Source: Pseudomonas reinekei (lineage in GTDB: Bacteria > Pseudomonadota > Gammaproteobacteria > Pseudomonadales > Pseudomonadaceae). From it: a DNA stretch of 64,000 nt. The stretch spans positions 23,331-87,330 of the forward strand of contig NZ_MSTQ01000023.1 in assembly GCF_001945365.1 (NCBI RefSeq). Direction: 5' to 3'. The position numbers and the translations under genes are program-made. Each line of letters begins with the position of its first letter. Within the stretch, counting starts at the first letter, position 1. Under the pieces are notes generated by a model. It was not told the DNA's origin, searched no databases, and saw nothing but the letters and a program-made list of their open reading frames with translations. Positions 16,500-25,527 of the stretch are shown here, in pieces.

Positions 16500-17090
16500 A
16501 TGAACATGCCGCTTTTCCCGCTGAACACAGTGTTGTTTCCCGGCTGCATCCTCGACTTGCAGATTTTCGAGGCGCGCTACCTGGACATGATCGGTCGCTG
16601 CATGAAGCAAGGCGGCGGCTTCGGCGTGGTCTGCATCCTCGACGGCGATGAGGTCGGCATCGCCCCGGCAGGGTACGCGCTGGTTGGCTGTGAAGCGCTG
16701 ATCACCGACTTCAAGACCCAGGACAATGGTCTTTTAGGGATTCGGGTTCAGGGCGGGCGGCGCTTCAACGTACTGCGCACCGAATTACAGCGTGACCAGT
16801 TGATCGTGGCCGAGGTCGAGTGGCTGGACGAAGGGCCGGAACAGCCGCTGCAGGATGAAGATGCCGATCTGGTGGCCTTGCTCAAGGCCTTGGCTGAACA
16901 TCCGATGGTTGAAGCCCTGAACATGGGCACTGAAGCCACCGGGCAGCAGTCGCTGGCCAACCAGCTGGCTTACCTGTTGCCCTTTGCCGAACTCGACAAG
17001 ATCGACTTGCTGCAACTCGATGATCCGCAGCAACGACTGGATGCGATTCAGGCGCTACTGGATGAGTTGCAGGGCGAGTTGTTTGCCTGA
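16500..17090 (+). CDS. Lon-substrate-binding (LON N-terminal) domain protein
   Basis: The 196-aa protein consists of a free-standing LON N-terminal (PUA-like beta) domain: MPLFPLNTVLFPGCILDLQIFEARYLDMI, followed by the GFGVV and RVQGGRRF strands and a helical C-terminus. There is no AAA or protease domain, so it is not Lon itself. The family may bind proteins or ligands; function is unknown. AAGGAA is better spaced for the ATG at 16500 than for the one at 16494. It follows lrgB by 11 bases. Confidence 0.85.
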   Translation: MNMPLFPLNTVLFPGCILDLQIFEARYLDMIGRCMKQGGGFGVVCILDGDEVGIAPAGYALVGCEALITDFKTQDNGLLGIRVQGGRRFNVLRTELQRDQLIVAEVEWLDEGPEQPLQDEDADLVALLKALAEHPMVEALNMGTEATGQQSLANQLAYLLPFAELDKIDLLQLDDPQQRLDAIQALLDELQGELFA

Positions 17091-17148
17091 GCAGATGCGC
17101 ATGCTTCAACGTGCTTGAGTGGTGATGGGCTGAAGATGTTTTAAAAAG

Positions 17149-17173
17149 CACCCCGGCCTGACAGGTCGGGGTG
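17149..17173. terminator. Bidirectional intrinsic terminator
   Basis: CACCCCG and CGGGGTG arms, with an inner CCTG/CAGG pair, are flanked by AAAAA on the left and TTTATTT on the right. It lies between convergent genes (16500-17090 and 17179-18495). Confidence 0.85.
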
Positions 17174-17178
17174 TTTAT

Positions 17179-18495
17179 TTAATAGGCGTAGCGCAGCATC
17201 GTGTGCGGTAAATGCCGCAACACGAAGAACCCGAACAGAGCCACCAGCGACGGCAATATCAGCCACCATATTTTCGGCGGCATCGCATTGAGCGATGCCT
17301 TGCGCTGGATCAGCCACAGGCTCGCCGCGCAGACGCATGACGCCAGCATGGCACCTGCCAATACATCCGTTGGCCAATGGGCGCCGAGGTACACCCGCGA
17401 CAGGGCGATCGCCAGCGCCGGCAGACAAGCCACCAGCAACCAGGTCAGGCGCATCCGCGGGGGTTGTCCGCGACCCGCCAGCACGGCCAGGGTCAGGAAC
17501 AGCGCAAAGGCACCTGATGCATGGCCACTGGGCATGCTGTAGCTGGTCAGGGGGTCGCTCAACACCTCCGGGCGCACGCGGGCGAAAAAGTTTTTGGTGG
17601 CGGTGTTGGCCAGCGCAGTGCAAAGCAGCGTACTGCAAGCGAAGATCGCCTGACGCCATTGCCGGGTGATCAGCAACAGCGCCACCAGCAGGACGCTGAA
17701 CAACAGCATATTGCGGAATTCGCCGATCAGCGTGAGGACCACCGCCACTTCATCCAGCATGGGCTTGCGATGTTCCTGGACCAGGGTCATCACACCTTGA
17801 TCCAGTGCGTTCAGATGCGGATAGCCGATAAACAGTCCGGCGAGAATCAGCAGACTCAATCCGGTAATGAATACCGTGGCGTTGCGATGTCGACGCAAAC
17901 TGCTGGTTGCACTCAACCCGACCATGACGGCGATGGCGCCGGCAACGATCCCTGCTTCCGGCCAGAAACCTTCGGGCAACGGCAAGCGAATGGCTGCGCC
18001 GGTGGCCCAGCCCGGCAGCAGATACGCCACCGACCATCCGGCGCCAGCCAGCAGGCTGACGGCGAAGAAGCGCGGGAAGGGCATGTCGAACATCCCGGCC
18101 ACCATCGGCAGCATGGGGCGCAGCGGGCCGATAAAGCGTCCGACCAACAGGCTGGCGATGCCATAGCGCTGGAAGTACGACTCCGCCCCGGCGATCCACT
18201 CGGGGTGATGGCGCAGGCCTGGCAGGCGCCGGATATTTTGATGGAAGTGGCGTCCGAGGAAATACGACACCACATCACCCAACACGCCGGCCAGGAAGCC
18301 CAGTAACAGGGTTTCACTCAGCGACAATGCGCCACTGCCGGCCAGTACCGCGACGGCGAACAGCAATACCGTGCCGGGCACGATCAGGCCGGCAATCGCC
18401 AGGCATTCGACAAAGGCCACGAGGAACACCGCCGCCGCCAGCCATTGCGGGTTGAGCGTCAGCCAACCGGTCACGCTATCGAGCCATGGGCCCAT
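17179..18495 (-). CDS. DedA-PAP2 fusion membrane protein
   Basis: A 438-aa two-domain integral membrane protein. Residues about 1-190 are a DedA domain (FVECLAIAGLIVPGTVLLF, VGRFIGPLRPMLPMVAGM). Residues about 215-410 are a PAP2 phosphatase with the three motifs KNFFARVRP, PSGHASG and SRVYLGAHWPTDVLAG, all catalytic residues present. The fusion of a putative lipid-carrier translocator with a lipid phosphatase suggests recycling of undecaprenyl pyrophosphate or phospholipid head-group removal coupled to flipping. A C-terminal tail adds one or two membrane segments. TGGAG precedes the ATG. Confidence 0.9.
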   Translation of the reverse strand: MGPWLDSVTGWLTLNPQWLAAAVFLVAFVECLAIAGLIVPGTVLLFAVAVLAGSGALSLSETLLLGFLAGVLGDVVSYFLGRHFHQNIRRLPGLRHHPEWIAGAESYFQRYGIASLLVGRFIGPLRPMLPMVAGMFDMPFPRFFAVSLLAGAGWSVAYLLPGWATGAAIRLPLPEGFWPEAGIVAGAIAVMVGLSATSSLRRHRNATVFITGLSLLILAGLFIGYPHLNALDQGVMTLVQEHRKPMLDEVAVVLTLIGEFRNMLLFSVLLVALLLITRQWRQAIFACSTLLCTALANTATKNFFARVRPEVLSDPLTSYSMPSGHASGAFALFLTLAVLAGRGQPPRMRLTWLLVACLPALAIALSRVYLGAHWPTDVLAGAMLASCVCAASLWLIQRKASLNAMPPKIWWLILPSLVALFGFFVLRHLPHTMLRYAY

Positions 18496-18524
18496 AAAAA
18501 CAACTCCATTGAAATTTCAGTCCG

Positions 18525-18560
18525 CCCTCGTGAGAGCGAGCAGGCTCGTCCTCACGAGGG
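18525..18560. repeat. REP-type inverted repeat
   Basis: CCCTCGTGAG and CTCACGAGGG arms enclose AGCGAGCAGGCTCGT. It is downstream of the glycosylase and DedA-PAP2 genes on the minus strand, between the glycosylase stop and the next start. Confidence 0.75.
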
Positions 18561-18572
18561 ATCTTTCCATTC

Positions 18573-19283
18573 TCAAGTCAGCACAAAATAGTCGCGCCCT
18601 TCGACCTGCCCCCGTCGCAGCGGGTTCCGCGTGCACCAGGCTGCGTAGGTCGCGTCGACGAAGCGGTACATCAAATGTTCGTCTCGCCCATGGGGAATGC
18701 CCAGGCGCGTGGTCTGGATAATGTGGGCAGGGGACTGGCCGACGTCCTCAACCAGCAGCACCTCGTGGTCGAAGCGTTTGGCATCCCAGACCGGCACCTT
18801 CAAACCCAGCGACTTGCACAGCAGCGTTTGCCCGGCGCAGAGCTTTTGCGCCGGGCGAGGGCGCCCTTGGGCGTCGGGGTTGTTCAGCAGCATCTGCGCC
18901 AGGCTGGCCGGCCCGCTCAGTTCATCGACCCAAGGGTAGGCGGACTTGATCAGCACCGCATTGCCCGGCCCCTGGGCGCTGAAGTTCAGCGAATCACCGC
19001 CACGGGCGTAATACATATAGATGTGGCCGCCATCCAGAAACAAAGCCTTACGCTTTTCTGTGTAGCCAAGGGACGCATGGCTACCTTTTTCGGCGCAGTA
19101 ATAGGCTTCGGTCTCAATGATCCGGGCACTGAGCCACAGGTCGCCGACCCGATGGCGGATGATTTTGCCCAGTAGATCCCGTGCAAGAATTTGCGCATCG
19201 CGGTCGAAAAACGCGTCCGCAAGGCCCGCGGGCGGGCTCGTGGCGGACGCTCGAACAGTCAGGTTGGACATGATGAACGGCAT
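18573..19283 (-). CDS. DNA-3-methyladenine glycosylase (AAG/MPG type)
   Basis: The 236-aa product is the AAG-family base-excision enzyme that removes alkylated purines from DNA. It has LARDLLGKIIRH, the catalytic Glu in ARIIETEAYYCAEKGSHAS, and the IYMYYARGGDSLNFSAQG and VLIKSAYP strands. The start is uncertain between 19283 and 19271 (MSNLTV); neither has a clear Shine-Dalgarno. It is unlinked by function to its neighbours. Confidence 0.92.
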   Translation of the reverse strand: MPFIMSNLTVRASATSPPAGLADAFFDRDAQILARDLLGKIIRHRVGDLWLSARIIETEAYYCAEKGSHASLGYTEKRKALFLDGGHIYMYYARGGDSLNFSAQGPGNAVLIKSAYPWVDELSGPASLAQMLLNNPDAQGRPRPAQKLCAGQTLLCKSLGLKVPVWDAKRFDHEVLLVEDVGQSPAHIIQTTRLGIPHGRDEHLMYRFVDATYAAWCTRNPLRRGQVEGRDYFVLT

Positions 19284-19461
19284 TTGTCAGGGCTGATTGA
19301 GTCGTGATGATAACAATTTGCAGCTTAATCCCGGCTTAACGTCGGCTATTTGCCCTCCATTTCGACCATCCGCCCGTCACCGCTGTTAGTCAGGAGACAC
19401 GACAGCTATAATCTGCCGCTTTACTCTTTACCAAGACCTTAGAAAAGACCACGCCCAGACC

Positions 19462-20733
19462 ATGACTGAGTCCGTTCTTGACTACATGACCCGCTTGGGT
19501 CGCGCCGCCCGCGAAGCGTCTCGCGTGATTGGCCGCGCCAGCACCGCGCAGAAAAACCGCGCCCTGCAGGCTGCCGCCAACGCACTGGACGCCGCCCGCG
19601 CCGAGCTGACGGCAGCCAATGAGCTGGACCTGGCGGCCGGTCGCGCCAGTGGTCTGGAGCCGGCGCTGCTTGAGCGTCTGGCGCTGACCCCGGCGCGCAT
19701 CGACGGCATGATCGTCGGTTTGCGTCAGGTGGCCGCGCTGCCGGACCCGGTTGGTGCGATCCGCGACATGAGCTTCCGTCCGTCGGGTATCCAGGTCGGC
19801 AAGATGCGCGTGCCATTGGGCGTGATCGGGATCATCTACGAATCCCGTCCCAACGTGACCATCGACGCCGCCAGCCTGTGCCTGAAGTCCGGGAACGCGA
19901 CCATCCTGCGCGGCGGCTCCGAAGCCATTCATTCCAACCGTGCCATCGCTGCGTGCATTCAACGCGGCCTGGCCGAGGCCGATTTGCCGGCCGCCGTGGT
20001 GCAAGTCGTCGAAACCACGGACCGTGCTGCCGTTGGCGCGCTGATCACCCTGCCTGAATACGTCGATGTCATTGTGCCTCGCGGCGGTCGTGGCCTGATC
20101 GAGCGTGTCAGTCGTGACGCCCGCGTGCCAGTGATCAAGCACCTGGACGGTATCTGCCATGTTTATGTCAGCGAACACGCCGACCTGGCGAAAGCCCGGC
20201 GCATCGCATTCAACGCCAAGACCTACCGGTATGGCATCTGCGGTGCCATGGAAACGCTGCTGGTCGACCACACCGTTGCCAAAGATTTCTTGCCCGCCAT
20301 GGCAGCCCAGTTCCGCGAAAAAGGCGTCGAACTGCGTGGCTGCGAACGCACCCGGGCGATCATCGATGCCGTGCCGGCCAGCGAAGACGACTGGAGCACC
20401 GAGTATCTGGCGGCGATTCTGTCGATCCGCGTGGTCGACGGTCTGGACCAGGCCATCGAGCACATCAACCATTACGGCTCGCACCACACCGATTCGATTG
20501 TCAGCGAACACCAGGGCGACAACCGGCGTTTCGTGGCTGAAGTCGATTCGTCGTCGGTGATGATCAACACCCCGACCTGCTTCGCCGATGGTTTCGAATA
20601 CGGATTGGGTGCCGAGATCGGCATTTCTACTGATAAGCTGCACGCCCGCGGCCCGGTCGGCCTCGAAGGCCTGACCTGCGAGAAGTATGTCGTGGTCGGC
20701 GATGGTCAGCTGCGCGGACAGGAGCCGGCCTGA
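19462..20733 (+). CDS. proA: Gamma-glutamyl phosphate reductase
   Basis: ProA reduces gamma-glutamyl phosphate to glutamate semialdehyde, the second step of proline synthesis. The 423-aa product has the aldehyde-dehydrogenase-like fold with RVPLGVIGIIYESRPNVTIDAASLCLKSGNA and the catalytic cysteine in AKTYRYGICGAMETLLV. The C-terminal end, LHARGPVGLEGLT, is complete. nadD follows directly, with its likely TTG start two bases after the proA stop. proB is not in the window, as is usual in Pseudomonas. Confidence 0.97.
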   Translation: MTESVLDYMTRLGRAAREASRVIGRASTAQKNRALQAAANALDAARAELTAANELDLAAGRASGLEPALLERLALTPARIDGMIVGLRQVAALPDPVGAIRDMSFRPSGIQVGKMRVPLGVIGIIYESRPNVTIDAASLCLKSGNATILRGGSEAIHSNRAIAACIQRGLAEADLPAAVVQVVETTDRAAVGALITLPEYVDVIVPRGGRGLIERVSRDARVPVIKHLDGICHVYVSEHADLAKARRIAFNAKTYRYGICGAMETLLVDHTVAKDFLPAMAAQFREKGVELRGCERTRAIIDAVPASEDDWSTEYLAAILSIRVVDGLDQAIEHINHYGSHHTDSIVSEHQGDNRRFVAEVDSSSVMINTPTCFADGFEYGLGAEIGISTDKLHARGPVGLEGLTCEKYVVVGDGQLRGQEPA

Positions 20734-20734
20734 C

Positions 20735-21424
20735 TTGGGCGACTTCGACCCGTCAGCCCCGTCGACCGTCAGCGAGCCATTGCCTCGCCGTATTGGTGTG
20801 CTGGGCGGAACGTTCGACCCGGTGCACATCGGTCATTTGCGTGGTGCGCTGGAAGTCGCCGAAACCCTGGCACTCGATGAGCTGCGCCTGACACCCAGTG
20901 CCAGGCCGCCTCATCGGGAGACGCCGCAGGTGTCGGCGCAGGACCGTCTGGCGATGGTCGAGTGCGCGGTGGCCGGCGTGGCACCGTTGGTGGTGGATGA
21001 CCGCGAATTGCAGCGGGACAAACCGTCCTACACCATTGATACCCTGGAGTTGATGCGTGCCGAAATGCTCGCAGAGACCCAGGTTTTTCTGCTTTTGGGC
21101 TGGGACGCATTTTGCGGCCTGCCCACTTGGCACCGCTGGGAAGAGTTGCTCCAGCATTGCCATATCCTGGTGTTGCAACGCCCGGATGCCGACAGCGAAC
21201 CGCCGGATGCCTTGCGCAACCTGCTGGCAGCGCGCTCGGTGAGCGACCCGCTGGCCCTCAAAGGGCCGAGCGGACAGATTGCATTCGTCTGGCAGACACC
21301 GCTCGCGGTATCCGCCACCCAGATCCGTCAACTGCTGGCCAGCGGTAAGTCGGTACGTTTCCTGGTGCCCGACGCGGTCCTGGCCTACATCGATGCGCAC
21401 GGACTCTACCGTGCGTCGAACTGA
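20735..21424 (+). CDS. nadD: Nicotinate-nucleotide adenylyltransferase
   Basis: NadD adenylates nicotinate mononucleotide in NAD synthesis. The product (229 aa from the chosen start) has GVLGGTFDPVHIGHLRG with the HIGH-like motif, LTPSARPPHR, the GWDAFCGLPTWHRW block and the C-terminal SATQIRQLL. The start is uncertain: a TTG at 20735 lies just after the proA stop with AGGAG upstream, while in-frame ATG codons at 20687 and 20702 fall inside proA. The family domain begins 16 residues after the TTG. Confidence 0.93.
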   Translation: MGDFDPSAPSTVSEPLPRRIGVLGGTFDPVHIGHLRGALEVAETLALDELRLTPSARPPHRETPQVSAQDRLAMVECAVAGVAPLVVDDRELQRDKPSYTIDTLELMRAEMLAETQVFLLLGWDAFCGLPTWHRWEELLQHCHILVLQRPDADSEPPDALRNLLAARSVSDPLALKGPSGQIAFVWQTPLAVSATQIRQLLASGKSVRFLVPDAVLAYIDAHGLYRASN

Positions 21425-21497
21425 ATAGGAGTGCCTCAAGGCACGTAGCAACAACGTGTATTGAAGCGCCCGAACATACGAGCAAAACGAGTTTTAT

Positions 21498-21992
21498 ATG
21501 ACGAGCAACAACGAAAGCAAAGTAAAACGCAAAGGCACCTTCAAGAGCGCCCCGCTGCCTGAGAAAGTGCTGGCTGCCGAGCCGCCTAAAGGCGACGAGC
21601 TGGTCAAGATCGCCGTAGCCGCACTGGAAGATGTCAAGGCCCAGGACGTGCTGGTCATCGATGTCCGCGACAAGCAGAGCATCACCGACTTCATGATCAT
21701 CGCCACCGGTACCTCCAACCGCCAGATCGGCGCGATGCTGGACAAGGTTCGCGAAGCCGTCAAAGCCCTGGGCATCAAGCCGCTGGGTGAAGAAGGCAAG
21801 GGCGACAGCGACTGGGTGCTGCTGGACATGGACGACGTGATCGTTCACATGATGACTTCCAACGCCCGTCAGTTCTACGACCTGGAGCGCCTGTGGAAAG
21901 GTGCCGAACAGAGCCGTGCCGCCGACGGCAAACACCACAGCCCTGAAGTTGGTCACGAGCATTTCACCAAGCTCAACAAAGACCAGGAATAA
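21498..21992 (+). CDS. rsfS: Ribosomal silencing factor RsfS
   Basis: RsfS binds ribosomal protein uL14 and blocks subunit joining when nutrients are low. The conserved domain (about 36-140) contains ALEDVKAQDVLVIDVRDKQSITDFMIIATGTSNRQ and the LGEEGKGDSDWVLLDMDDVIVHMM block. The N-terminus has a lysine-rich extension of about 35 residues and the C-terminus a polar tail, so at 164 aa it is longer than the usual 105-120. rlmH begins 9 bases after the stop, the common rsfS-rlmH pairing. Confidence 0.94.
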   Translation: MTSNNESKVKRKGTFKSAPLPEKVLAAEPPKGDELVKIAVAALEDVKAQDVLVIDVRDKQSITDFMIIATGTSNRQIGAMLDKVREAVKALGIKPLGEEGKGDSDWVLLDMDDVIVHMMTSNARQFYDLERLWKGAEQSRAADGKHHSPEVGHEHFTKLNKDQE

Positions 21993-22001
21993 GGAACGGC
22001 T

Positions 22002-22469
22002 GTGCGACTGCGACTGATCGCCGTCGGTTCTCGCATGCCCAAGTGGGTGGAAGAAGGCTGGCATGAATATGCCAAGCGTCTTCCGTCCGAGCTGGCGCTG
22101 GAACTGGTGGAAATTCCGCTCAACACCCGGGGCAAGAACGCCGACGTGGCGCGCTTTATCCGTCAGGAAGGTGAAGCCATGCTGGCCAAGGTCGGGCCGA
22201 ACGAGCGTGTTGTCACTCTCGAAGTCCACGGCAAGCCCTGGAGCACAGAGCAGCTGGCGGTGGAACTCGATCGCTGGCGACTGGACTCGCGCACCGTCAA
22301 CTTCATGGTGGGTGGCCCCGAAGGGCTGGCGCCGGAAGTCTGTGCCCGTGCCGATCAGCGCTGGTCACTGTCGCCGTTGACGTTGCCGCATCCGTTGGTG
22401 CGAATCCTCATCGGCGAACAGCTGTATCGTGCCTGGACAGTCCTGTCCGGCCACCCTTACCACAAGTAG
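22002..22469 (+). CDS. rlmH: 23S rRNA pseudouridine1915 N3-methyltransferase
   Basis: RlmH methylates pseudouridine 1915 in helix 69 of 23S rRNA on assembled 70S ribosomes. The 155-aa SPOUT protein starts with a GTG (MRLRLIAVGSRMPKW), preceded by TAAGGAA. It has the knot residues FMVGGPEGLAPE and the C-terminal LTLPHPLVRILIGEQLYRAW. The family length is 155-160. It follows rsfS by 9 bases and is followed by mrdA after 10, so housekeeping ribosome and cell-wall genes share one transcript. Confidence 0.97.
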   Translation: MRLRLIAVGSRMPKWVEEGWHEYAKRLPSELALELVEIPLNTRGKNADVARFIRQEGEAMLAKVGPNERVVTLEVHGKPWSTEQLAVELDRWRLDSRTVNFMVGGPEGLAPEVCARADQRWSLSPLTLPHPLVRILIGEQLYRAWTVLSGHPYHK

Positions 22470-22479
22470 TTCTGCCCTC

Positions 22480-24375
22480 ATGCCTCAGCCGATCCGCATC
22501 AAGGACCACGAAAAAGACGCCCGTCTGGTGCGTGGCCGTGTCGTGTTCGGGGCCATTGCGGTGGTGGCACTGATCGGCGTGCTGATCGCACGTCTGTATT
22601 TCCTGCAGGTGATCCAGTACGAGTACCACTCGACCCTGTCGGAAAACAACCGGGTCCACGTGCAGCCGATTCCGCCGACCCGTGGCCTGATTTTCGACCG
22701 CAACGGCGTCGTGATTGCCGACAACCGGCCGAGTTTCAGCCTGAGCATGACCCGCGAGCGGTCGGGCGACTGGCAGCAGGTGCTTGACGTCATCGTCGAA
22801 GTGCTGGAGATGACGCCCGAGGACCGGGTGATTTTCGAGAAGCGCATGCGTCAGGGGCGCCGGCCGTTCGAGCCGGTGCCGATCCTGTTTGAGCTGACCG
22901 AAGAGCAGATCGCCCGGATCGCCGTTAACCAGTTCCGCCTGCCGGGGGTGGAAGTGGTTGCGCAGCTGGTTCGTCACTATCCGCAGGGTGCGCATTTCGC
23001 GCACTCGGTGGGTTACATGGGGCGGATCAACGAGAAAGAGCTCAAGACCCTGGATCCGGTCAATTACAGCGGCACCCACCACATCGGCAAAACCGGTATC
23101 GAGCGCTTTTACGAGCCTGAACTGCACGGCCAGGTGGGCTACGAAGAAGTGGAAACCAACGCTCGGGGCCGGGTATTGCGGGTGCTCAAGCGTACCGATC
23201 CGATTCCCGGCAAGGACATCGTCCTGAGCCTGGACATCAAGTTGCAGGAAGCCGCCGAGGCTGCACTCGGCGGGCGGCGCGGCGCTGTCGTGGCGCTGGA
23301 CCCTAAAACCGGTGAAGTGCTGGCGATGGTCAGCCAGCCGAGTTTCGATCCGAACCTGTTCGTCACGGGCATCAGTTTCAAGGCGTATTCCGAGCTACGC
23401 GATTCCATCGACCGGCCGTTGTTCAACCGCGTGCTGCGCGGTCTGTACCCGCCGGGTTCGACGATCAAGCCGGCGGTGGCGATTGCCGGTCTGGACGCGG
23501 GCGTGGTGACAGCTTCGTCCCGGGTGTTCGACCCGGGCTACTACATGCTGCCCAACTATGATCACAAGTATCGCAACTGGAACCGTACCGGTGACGGTTT
23601 CGTCGACCTCGATACGGCGATCATGCGTTCCAACGACACCTACTTCTATGACCTGGCGCACAAGCTGGGGATCGATCGGTTGTCGGCCTACATGACCAAG
23701 TTCGGCATTGGCCAGAAAGTCTCCCTGGACATGTTCGAAGAGTCGCCAGGCCTGATGCCGACGCGAGAGTGGAAGCGTGCAACACGTCGTCAGGCCTGGT
23801 TCCCGGGGGAGACGCTGATTCTCGGGATCGGTCAGGGCTACATGCAGTCGACGCCGTTGCAACTGGCCCAGGCCACTGCGCTGGTGGCCAACAAAGGGGT
23901 CTGGAACCGTCCGCACCTGGCCAAGACCATCGAAGGCGAGAAGCCGGTGGACCATAACCCGATGCCGGACATCATCCTGCGCGACCCGGCGGACTGGACC
24001 CGAGTGAACCATGGCATGCAGCAGGTCATGCACGGTGCCCGAGGCACTGCACGCAAGGCCTCGATTGGTGCGCAATACCGGATTGCCGGCAAAAGTGGTA
24101 CGGCTCAGGTGGTCGCGATCAAGCAGGGCGAGAAATACGACCGCTCCAAGGTCCAGGAGCGCCATCGCGACCACGCATTGTTCGTCGGCTTCGCACCGGC
24201 CGACGATCCGAAAATCGTGGTCTCGGTGATGGTCGAGAACGGTGAGTCGGGCTCCGGCGTGGCTGCGCCGGTCGTGCGTCAGGTCATGGATGCGTGGCTG
24301 CTGGATCAGGACGGTCACCTCAAGGCCGAGTACGCCAACCCTATCAGTGCTGAGGCTACTGCCCGTGATGAATAA
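22480..24375 (+). CDS. mrdA: Penicillin-binding protein 2 (elongation transpeptidase)
   Basis: PBP2 cross-links peptidoglycan in lateral wall growth with RodA. The 631-aa inner-membrane protein has a single N-terminal membrane segment (about 20-42), the pedestal domain, and the transpeptidase motifs STIKPA (SxxK), SND (SxN) and KSGTAQV (KTG). The start MPQPIRIKDHEKD at 22480 is the family start; an ATG 17 codons upstream is in rlmH. rodA begins 8 bases before the stop. Confidence 0.97.
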   Translation: MPQPIRIKDHEKDARLVRGRVVFGAIAVVALIGVLIARLYFLQVIQYEYHSTLSENNRVHVQPIPPTRGLIFDRNGVVIADNRPSFSLSMTRERSGDWQQVLDVIVEVLEMTPEDRVIFEKRMRQGRRPFEPVPILFELTEEQIARIAVNQFRLPGVEVVAQLVRHYPQGAHFAHSVGYMGRINEKELKTLDPVNYSGTHHIGKTGIERFYEPELHGQVGYEEVETNARGRVLRVLKRTDPIPGKDIVLSLDIKLQEAAEAALGGRRGAVVALDPKTGEVLAMVSQPSFDPNLFVTGISFKAYSELRDSIDRPLFNRVLRGLYPPGSTIKPAVAIAGLDAGVVTASSRVFDPGYYMLPNYDHKYRNWNRTGDGFVDLDTAIMRSNDTYFYDLAHKLGIDRLSAYMTKFGIGQKVSLDMFEESPGLMPTREWKRATRRQAWFPGETLILGIGQGYMQSTPLQLAQATALVANKGVWNRPHLAKTIEGEKPVDHNPMPDIILRDPADWTRVNHGMQQVMHGARGTARKASIGAQYRIAGKSGTAQVVAIKQGEKYDRSKVQERHRDHALFVGFAPADDPKIVVSVMVENGESGSGVAAPVVRQVMDAWLLDQDGHLKAEYANPISAEATARDE

Positions 24376-25510
24376 TTTTGATCGCATGCTCTCCAGCGAG
24401 GATGTGATGCGGCGTCGCGCGACGTTGTTGCAGCGCCTGCACATCGACGGACCGCTATTGATTCTGCTGCTGACGCTCGCCGCGGGCAGCCTGTTCGTGC
24501 TGTATTCGGCCAGTGGCAAGAGCTGGGATTTGCTGGCCAAACAGGCCACTTCGTTCGGTATCGGCCTGGTGTCGATGATCGTTATCGCCCAGCTCGAACC
24601 CCGTTTCATGGCCCGTTGGGTACCGGTCGGGTATGTGGTCGGCGTGCTGTTGTTGATCGTAGTGGATGTGATGGGTCACAACGCCATGGGCGCCACGCGC
24701 TGGATCAACATCCCCGGTGTCATCCGCTTTCAGCCATCGGAGTTCATGAAGATCCTGATGCCGGCGACCATCGCCTGGTACCTGTCCAAACGCACGCTAC
24801 CGCCGCAGCTCAAGCACGTGGGCATCAGTCTGCTGTTGATCGGCGTTCCGTTCATATTGATCGTGCGCCAACCGGACCTCGGCACGTCGCTGTTGATTCT
24901 GGCCGGTGGCGCATTCGTGCTGTTCATGGGGGGGCTGCGCTGGCGCTGGATCCTCAGCGTGCTCGCCGCCGCGGTGCCGGTGTCTGTCGCCATGTGGTAC
25001 TTCGTCATGCACGATTACCAAAAGCAGCGCGTCCTGACGTTCCTCGACCCGGAGAGCGATCCGCTGGGCACTGGCTGGAACATCATCCAGTCGAAAGCCG
25101 CCATCGGTTCCGGCGGCGTGTTCGGCAAGGGTTGGCTGCTGGGCACCCAGTCGCACCTGGACTTCCTCCCGGAAAGCCACACCGACTTCATTATTGCGGT
25201 GATGGGTGAAGAGTTCGGCCTGGTGGGCATCTGTGCGCTGCTGCTGATCTATCTGCTGTTGATCGGGCGCGGGCTGGTGATTACCGCCCAGGCCCAGACA
25301 TTGTTCGGCAAATTGCTGTCCGGCGCGTTGACCATGACGTTTTTTGTTTATGTTTTCGTCAATATCGGTATGGTCAGCGGCTTGTTGCCGGTGGTGGGGG
25401 TGCCGTTGCCGTTCATTAGCTACGGAGGAACTTCGCTGGTGACGCTGCTGTCAGCGTTTGGGGTTTTGATGTCGATCCATACCCATCGTAAGTGGATCGC
25501 ACAGGTTTGA
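24368..25510 (+). CDS. rodA: Peptidoglycan glycosyltransferase RodA
   Basis: A SEDS-family polymerase that works with PBP2 to build glycan strands in the elongasome. The 380-aa product has ten predicted membrane segments, VMGHNAMGATRWINIPGVIRFQPSE, the catalytic-loop WNIIQSKAAIGSGG and the end LPVVGVPLPFISYGGTSLVTLL. It overlaps mrdA by 8 bases. The ATG at 24368 is chosen because an upstream in-frame ATG lies inside mrdA. Confidence 0.97.
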   Translation: MNNFDRMLSSEDVMRRRATLLQRLHIDGPLLILLLTLAAGSLFVLYSASGKSWDLLAKQATSFGIGLVSMIVIAQLEPRFMARWVPVGYVVGVLLLIVVDVMGHNAMGATRWINIPGVIRFQPSEFMKILMPATIAWYLSKRTLPPQLKHVGISLLLIGVPFILIVRQPDLGTSLLILAGGAFVLFMGGLRWRWILSVLAAAVPVSVAMWYFVMHDYQKQRVLTFLDPESDPLGTGWNIIQSKAAIGSGGVFGKGWLLGTQSHLDFLPESHTDFIIAVMGEEFGLVGICALLLIYLLLIGRGLVITAQAQTLFGKLLSGALTMTFFVYVFVNIGMVSGLLPVVGVPLPFISYGGTSLVTLLSAFGVLMSIHTHRKWIAQV

Positions 25511-25527
25511 ATAAGGTGAAGAGTTCA

